From Vicinamibacterales bacterium (lineage in GTDB: Bacteria; Acidobacteriota; Vicinamibacteria; Vicinamibacterales; UBA8438): a stretch of DNA of 38,173 bases. Both the position numbers and the translations under genes were made by a program. Location: assembly GCA_029940535.1 (NCBI GenBank), contig JAPYUM010000017.1:20448-58620 (forward strand), written 5' to 3'. The notes under the pieces were generated by a model that was not told the DNA's origin, did no database searches, and saw nothing but the letters and a program-made list of their open reading frames with translations. Positions 34,446-38,173 of the stretch are shown one piece after another. Positions within the stretch are counted from its first letter, which is position 1; each line of letters starts with the position of its first letter.

Positions 34446-35720
34446 ATGCACTCGTCGATCCGCTCGCTCCGACTCGGTGTCGGCGTGGCTGTCGGCGCAG
34501 CCGCGAGTCTGGCTGGGTGTGGATTTGAAGAGCCGCCGCTGCCCGATCCGACCGGTGGCCCCGACGTCTACCTCGTGCCTGATACGCGGGTCGTCGAAGA
34601 CGAGATACCTCGCAACGCCACGTTCGCTGGGCTCCTGGCCGCGCACGACATGCCGAACGATGTCGCCTACGCCTTCGTCGAGGCGATGCGTCCGGTGTTC
34701 GATCCCACCGATTTGCAACGTGGACACGCCTACCGCATGGTCTACGACACGGACGGCGATTTCCGTCGGTTCGAGTACCACGTGGACGACGACCAGTTCC
34801 TGCAGGTCGCGAGTGGCGGGACCCCGTCGGTGTTCAATGCGGCGCTCGTCGACTACCAGAAACGGCGCGAACAGGTCGCCATGCACGGCGAGATCGACAG
34901 TGAGAACAACTCGCTCTTCGCCGCGATGGTGGCCGGGGGCGGCGATGCCCAGGTTGCGGTCGACATGGCCCAGGTCTTCAGCGGTGAGATCGATTTCAAC
35001 ACCGAACTGCGGCAGGGCGACCATTTCTCGGTGCTCTACGAGCAGTTCGTGCGTGACGAGGTCCACGTGACCTCGGGGGACGTCCTGGCGGCGACGTTCG
35101 TGAATGACGGCAGACAAGTGACCGGGTTCCGATTCGAGGTGCCAGGCGAGGCCCCGGCGTATTTCGACACCACGGGTCGCTCGATGAAGCGTCAGTTTCT
35201 CTCCTCGCCGTTCCGGTTCGAGCCACGAGTGACTTCGCGGTTTTCGTATCGACGCCTACATCCGGTACTCGGCACCAATCGAGCGCATCTTGGCGTCGAC
35301 TACGGAGCGCCGACCGGTACCCCGGTCATCGCGGTGTCGAAGGGCCGGGTGGTGTCGGCCGCGCGTAGCGGCGGGTCGGGCAACATGGTGCGGCTGCGTC
35401 ACACCAACGGGTACGAAACCTACTACCTGCATCTGTCGCGATTCGCGAAAGGGATGCGCCGGGGCGCGGCGGTGGCGCAGGGGCAGGTTGTCGGGTATGT
35501 CGGTTCGACCGGTTTGGCGACAGGCCCACACCTCGACTACCGACTGCGGAAGAACGGCACCTTCGTCAACCCGCTGACCGAGCGGAAGAATCTGCCGCCC
35601 GGCGATCCGGTGCCAGACGCGCATATGACCGCGTTCGAGCAGGTGCGGGACGGGGCGATGGCGAAGCTCACCGGTCGTCCGGCCCCTCGAGACGAAGGCC
35701 TGCTGAACGCGAACAACTAG
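34446..35720 (+). CDS. M23-family peptidase lipoprotein (OapA-like)
   Basis: This 424-residue envelope protein begins with a short leader ending in the lipobox SLAGC, so it is probably a lipoprotein. An N-terminal region (about 60-240, with LLAAHDMPNDVAYAFVEAM and ELRQGDHFSVLYEQ) resembles the OapA/Csd3-type inhibitory domain. The LytM/M23 peptidase domain follows, with Zn site HLGVDYG (His281, Asp285), His329 in YLHLSRF and GPHLDYRL (His362). At the second Zn-ligand His of the usual HxH the sequence has Asp364. It is predicted to cut peptidoglycan cross-links, or to regulate an amidase if inactive. Start ATG 34428 is also possible and adds six residues; neither has a good ribosome site. Confidence 0.9.
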   Translation: MHSSIRSLRLGVGVAVGAAASLAGCGFEEPPLPDPTGGPDVYLVPDTRVVEDEIPRNATFAGLLAAHDMPNDVAYAFVEAMRPVFDPTDLQRGHAYRMVYDTDGDFRRFEYHVDDDQFLQVASGGTPSVFNAALVDYQKRREQVAMHGEIDSENNSLFAAMVAGGGDAQVAVDMAQVFSGEIDFNTELRQGDHFSVLYEQFVRDEVHVTSGDVLAATFVNDGRQVTGFRFEVPGEAPAYFDTTGRSMKRQFLSSPFRFEPRVTSRFSYRRLHPVLGTNRAHLGVDYGAPTGTPVIAVSKGRVVSAARSGGSGNMVRLRHTNGYETYYLHLSRFAKGMRRGAAVAQGQVVGYVGSTGLATGPHLDYRLRKNGTFVNPLTERKNLPPGDPVPDAHMTAFEQVRDGAMAKLTGRPAPRDEGLLNANN

Positions 35721-35829
35721 CACGGTCGCCGCGTAGATCCGCTCGCGGGCCTCCGCGTCCGGTGCCGTCGACATGACAGGTCCCACCCGGTCGCCCGCAT
35801 GATTGTCACCTCGTAACAGAAGGTCTCCG

Positions 35830-37065
35830 ATGGCAGTTGTTCGTCCGTTCCGCGCACTCCGACCGGAACCACACGCGGCCGCGGCCGTGGCCGCGGTCCC
35901 CTACGACGTGGTCAACACCGAAGAAGCGCGCGCGCTGGCCGGTGGTGCTCCGCTGAGCTTTCTTCACGTGACCCGTCCGGAGATCGATCTCGACCCGAAT
36001 GTCGACGCGCACGATGCCAGCGTGTACGACACCGCGCGCACGAACCTGGCTCGGCTTCGCGAGACCGCGCCGCTCGTGGTCGAGACACAGCCCGCGTTGT
36101 ATGTCTACCGTCTGAAGGACGGTGACCACACGCAGGTTGGGGTGGCTGCCTGTTTCTCGCTCGACGAGTACGACAACGGGACCATCAAGAAGCACGAGCG
36201 GACGCGTCCCGACAAGGAAGACGATCGCACCAGGCACATGGTGACGATTGAGGCGCAGACCGGCGTCGTGTTTCTGACCTACCGCCAGACGTCCGACATT
36301 GATGCCGCCGTTGGTCAGATCTGTGGCACGGAGTCGCTCTTTGACTTCGTGGCGCCGGACGGCGTTGAGCACACGCTCTGGCGCGCGACCGCCGCGAGCA
36401 CCGCCGGATTGGTTGAGCGGTTCGCGGCGGTACCAGCCTTGTATATCGCCGACGGTCACCATCGGGCCGCCAGCGCCGCCCGTGCTCGGCGCGAACTTGC
36501 GGGGGCCGCAGCGGACGCTGAGCCTGATGACCACGAGCGGGACTACGTGCTGGCCGTTGCGTTTCCCGACCACCAGACCCGAATTCTTCCCTACAACCGG
36601 ACCGTGTCTGACCTGGCCGGGGCCACGTCGACGCAGTTTCTCGAGCGGGTGTCTTCCCGGCTCGTGGTCGAGCCGACCAGCAACACCACGCCGGCCAAGG
36701 GAGCCGCGTCGATGTATCTGGATGGCCGCTGGTATCGTCTGGCCTTGTCGGACCGTGCACCGAAGGCCGGCGTGGACCCGGTCGGTTTGCTGGATGTGTC
36801 TCTATTACAAGACCAGGTGCTGGGGCCGGTGCTCGACGTCGCCGACATTCGCACCGACCCACGCGTGCGTTTCGTGGGCGGGATCCGCGGCCCGGCCGAA
36901 CTGGTGCGCCTGGTCGATTCCGGACACGCGGCGGTCGCCTTCTCGATGTCGGCGGTCACCGTGGCGGAACTGCTGGCGATCGCCGACGCCGACGCCATCA
37001 TGGCGCCCAAGTCCACCTGGTTCGAGCCCAAGTTGCGCGACGGGCTTCTCACGCATCTGATCTGA
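35830..37065 (+). CDS. DUF1015 family protein
   Basis: This 411-residue cytoplasmic protein has the typical DUF1015 opening VVRPFRALRPEPHAAAAVAAV followed by PYDVVNTEEARALA. It also has LYVYRLKDGDHTQVGVAACF, KKHERTRPDKEDDRTRHM and YIADGHHRAASA (a His/Asp-rich motif suggesting a nucleotide or metal role). The C-terminal MAPKSTWFEPKLRDGLLTHL is also typical. The family is widespread and often adjacent to serA or serC, as here: SerC follows after 3 bp. That linkage suggests a role in serine metabolism, perhaps a SerK-like kinase, although this is from context. AAGG seven bases before ATG 35830 supports the start. Confidence 0.94.
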   Translation: MAVVRPFRALRPEPHAAAAVAAVPYDVVNTEEARALAGGAPLSFLHVTRPEIDLDPNVDAHDASVYDTARTNLARLRETAPLVVETQPALYVYRLKDGDHTQVGVAACFSLDEYDNGTIKKHERTRPDKEDDRTRHMVTIEAQTGVVFLTYRQTSDIDAAVGQICGTESLFDFVAPDGVEHTLWRATAASTAGLVERFAAVPALYIADGHHRAASAARARRELAGAAADAEPDDHERDYVLAVAFPDHQTRILPYNRTVSDLAGATSTQFLERVSSRLVVEPTSNTTPAKGAASMYLDGRWYRLALSDRAPKAGVDPVGLLDVSLLQDQVLGPVLDVADIRTDPRVRFVGGIRGPAELVRLVDSGHAAVAFSMSAVTVAELLAIADADAIMAPKSTWFEPKLRDGLLTHLI

Positions 37066-37068
37066 CCC

Positions 37069-38166
37069 ATGTCTTCTACCCCTACGCATCGTGTGTTCAA
37101 TTTCAGCGCCGGGCCGGCGGTCTTGCCGGAGCCGGTGCTTCAAGAGGCGCAGCGTGACCTGGTCGCCTTGCCCGGGGTCGGCATGTCGATCCTGGAAATC
37201 AGCCACCGGTCGGCCGTCTTCGATGGAGTGCTGGAGCGAGCTGAGGCCGACCTGCGGACTCTGACGGGTCTTGGTGACGACCACCATGTGCTCTTTCTCC
37301 AAGGGGGCGCGAGTCAGCAGTTCGCGATGGTGCCGATGAATCTGCTGCCCGCTGACGGGGTCGCGGACTACATTGTCACCGGGAGCTGGGCCAAGAAGGC
37401 GGCGGTGGAAGCCGAGAAGTTTGGCCGGGTCAACGTCTGTGCCACCACGGAGGCGGATGCGTTTACCCGGGTGCCGTCCTCCGATGAGCTGCACCCGACG
37501 CCCAGCGCGGCGTATGCCCATCTGACATCCAACAACACCATTGTGGGGACCCAGTGGCCGACGCTGCCGGAGGTGGGCGACGCCCCGCTGGTAGTCGATG
37601 CGTCCTCTGATCTCCTGTGCCGCCCGATCGACGCGAATCGGTGCGGGCTGGTCTACGCCGGGGCGCAGAAGAACTTGGGCCCCGCCGGTCTGACGGTGGT
37701 GATGGTCCGCAATGATCTGACGGAGCGCGCGCCCGAGTCCATTCCAACCATGTTGCGCTACGCGGTCGCCGCCAAGCATGGGTCTCGGTACAACACGCCG
37801 CCGGTGTTCGCGATCTATCTGTTCGGCCTCGTCATGCGATGGCTGCGCGACATGGGCGGGCTCAGCGCGATGGAGACGCGCAACCGTCGGAAGGCCGGTG
37901 TGCTGTATGACGCCATCGACCGGACTGGCTTCTACCGCGGCACCGCACATCCCGGCAGCCGCTCGCTGATGAACGTCACGTTTAGGCTGCCCTCCGAAGC
38001 ACTCGAACAACAGTTCGTCACCGAGGCCGCCGCCGCCGGGCTCTCGGGCTTGAAGGGGCACCGTTCGGTCGGCGGACAGCGCGCCTCGATCTACAACGCC
38101 TTCCCGGAGGCCGGCGTTACCGCGCTGGTTGACTTCATGGTCGAGTTCGAGCGCGTCCACGGCTAG
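37069..38166 (+). CDS. serC: Phosphoserine aminotransferase
   Basis: This 365-residue PLP enzyme converts 3-phosphohydroxypyruvate and glutamate to phosphoserine and 2-oxoglutarate in serine biosynthesis; it can also serve pyridoxal synthesis. It shows FNFSAGPAVLPEPVL, GMSILEISHRSAVF, LFLQGGASQQFAMVPMNLL, the Schiff-base lysine in YAGAQKNLGPAG (Lys201) and SRYNTPPVFAIYLFGLVM, in the order and length of SerC. The stop is seven bases from the window edge. It is co-transcribed with DUF1015 (3-bp gap). The orientation places any serA beyond the right edge. Confidence 0.96.
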   Translation: MSSTPTHRVFNFSAGPAVLPEPVLQEAQRDLVALPGVGMSILEISHRSAVFDGVLERAEADLRTLTGLGDDHHVLFLQGGASQQFAMVPMNLLPADGVADYIVTGSWAKKAAVEAEKFGRVNVCATTEADAFTRVPSSDELHPTPSAAYAHLTSNNTIVGTQWPTLPEVGDAPLVVDASSDLLCRPIDANRCGLVYAGAQKNLGPAGLTVVMVRNDLTERAPESIPTMLRYAVAAKHGSRYNTPPVFAIYLFGLVMRWLRDMGGLSAMETRNRRKAGVLYDAIDRTGFYRGTAHPGSRSLMNVTFRLPSEALEQQFVTEAAAAGLSGLKGHRSVGGQRASIYNAFPEAGVTALVDFMVEFERVHG

Positions 38167-38173
38167 GGTTTCT

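Overview
The window reads as one contiguous, GC-rich, gene-dense bacterial chromosome segment. The best guess is an Acidobacteriota genome of the Vicinamibacteria type. The strongest pointer is an intact permease of the 'acidobacterial duplicated orphan permease' (ADOP) family at 11154-13634 (minus) and an ADOP-like tail fragment at 21318-21542. Two PQQ-type beta-propeller dehydrogenases, several Tat- or Sec-exported catabolic enzymes, paralogous M28 peptidases and an S9 peptidase fit that picture. This is inferred from gene families; there is no rRNA or marker phylogeny here.

Layout. 1-947 (minus) is a MoxR AAA+ ATPase running off the left edge. 1186-4257 (plus) pairs an exported tandem NTF2-like protein with a cytochrome-c/PQQ dehydrogenase. 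4267-5989 (minus) pairs a Tat-targeted L-2-haloacid dehalogenase with an unknown protein. 6489-10736 (plus) holds a Tat-targeted DHDPS-family lyase, a second PQQ dehydrogenase with a Gly/Arg-rich loop, a small membrane protein and a methyltransferase. 10817-14671 (minus) holds a small exported protein, the ADOP permease and a PEGA-domain membrane protein. 14981-17852 (plus) holds an M28 peptidase and an MFS carrier. A decayed NfeD/SPFH composite pseudogene (17920-18557), a DUF2911 lipoprotein and a Tat-targeted amidase follow.

21100-24300 looks like an accessory patch: an orphan permease tail, a stretch of about 53% GC, an overlapping two-gene cassette of unknown function, an LCM-type methyltransferase and the C-terminal remnant of an IS91-type transposase. 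24303-29682 (minus) is an M28 peptidase, S9 peptidase and diheme protein operon. 29877-33818 (plus) is a tight operon of LMW phosphatase, aminotransferase and an FAD-oxidoreductase/SelD fusion. After about 600 bp without a clear gene come an M23 lipoprotein, DUF1015 and SerC.

The most striking non-genic signal is a 107-bp hairpin element present twice in direct orientation (19263-19369 and 21102-21208), bracketing the amidase gene. Its arms differ between copies at three paired positions with compensatory changes, while 57 central bases are identical. The second copy supplies the amidase C-terminus and stop codon. A partial third copy lies upstream of the ADOP gene.

Functionally the window combines periplasmic oxidation (PQQ enzymes, heme proteins), peptide and amide breakdown (M28, S9, amidase), dehalogenation, selenophosphate synthesis and serine biosynthesis.
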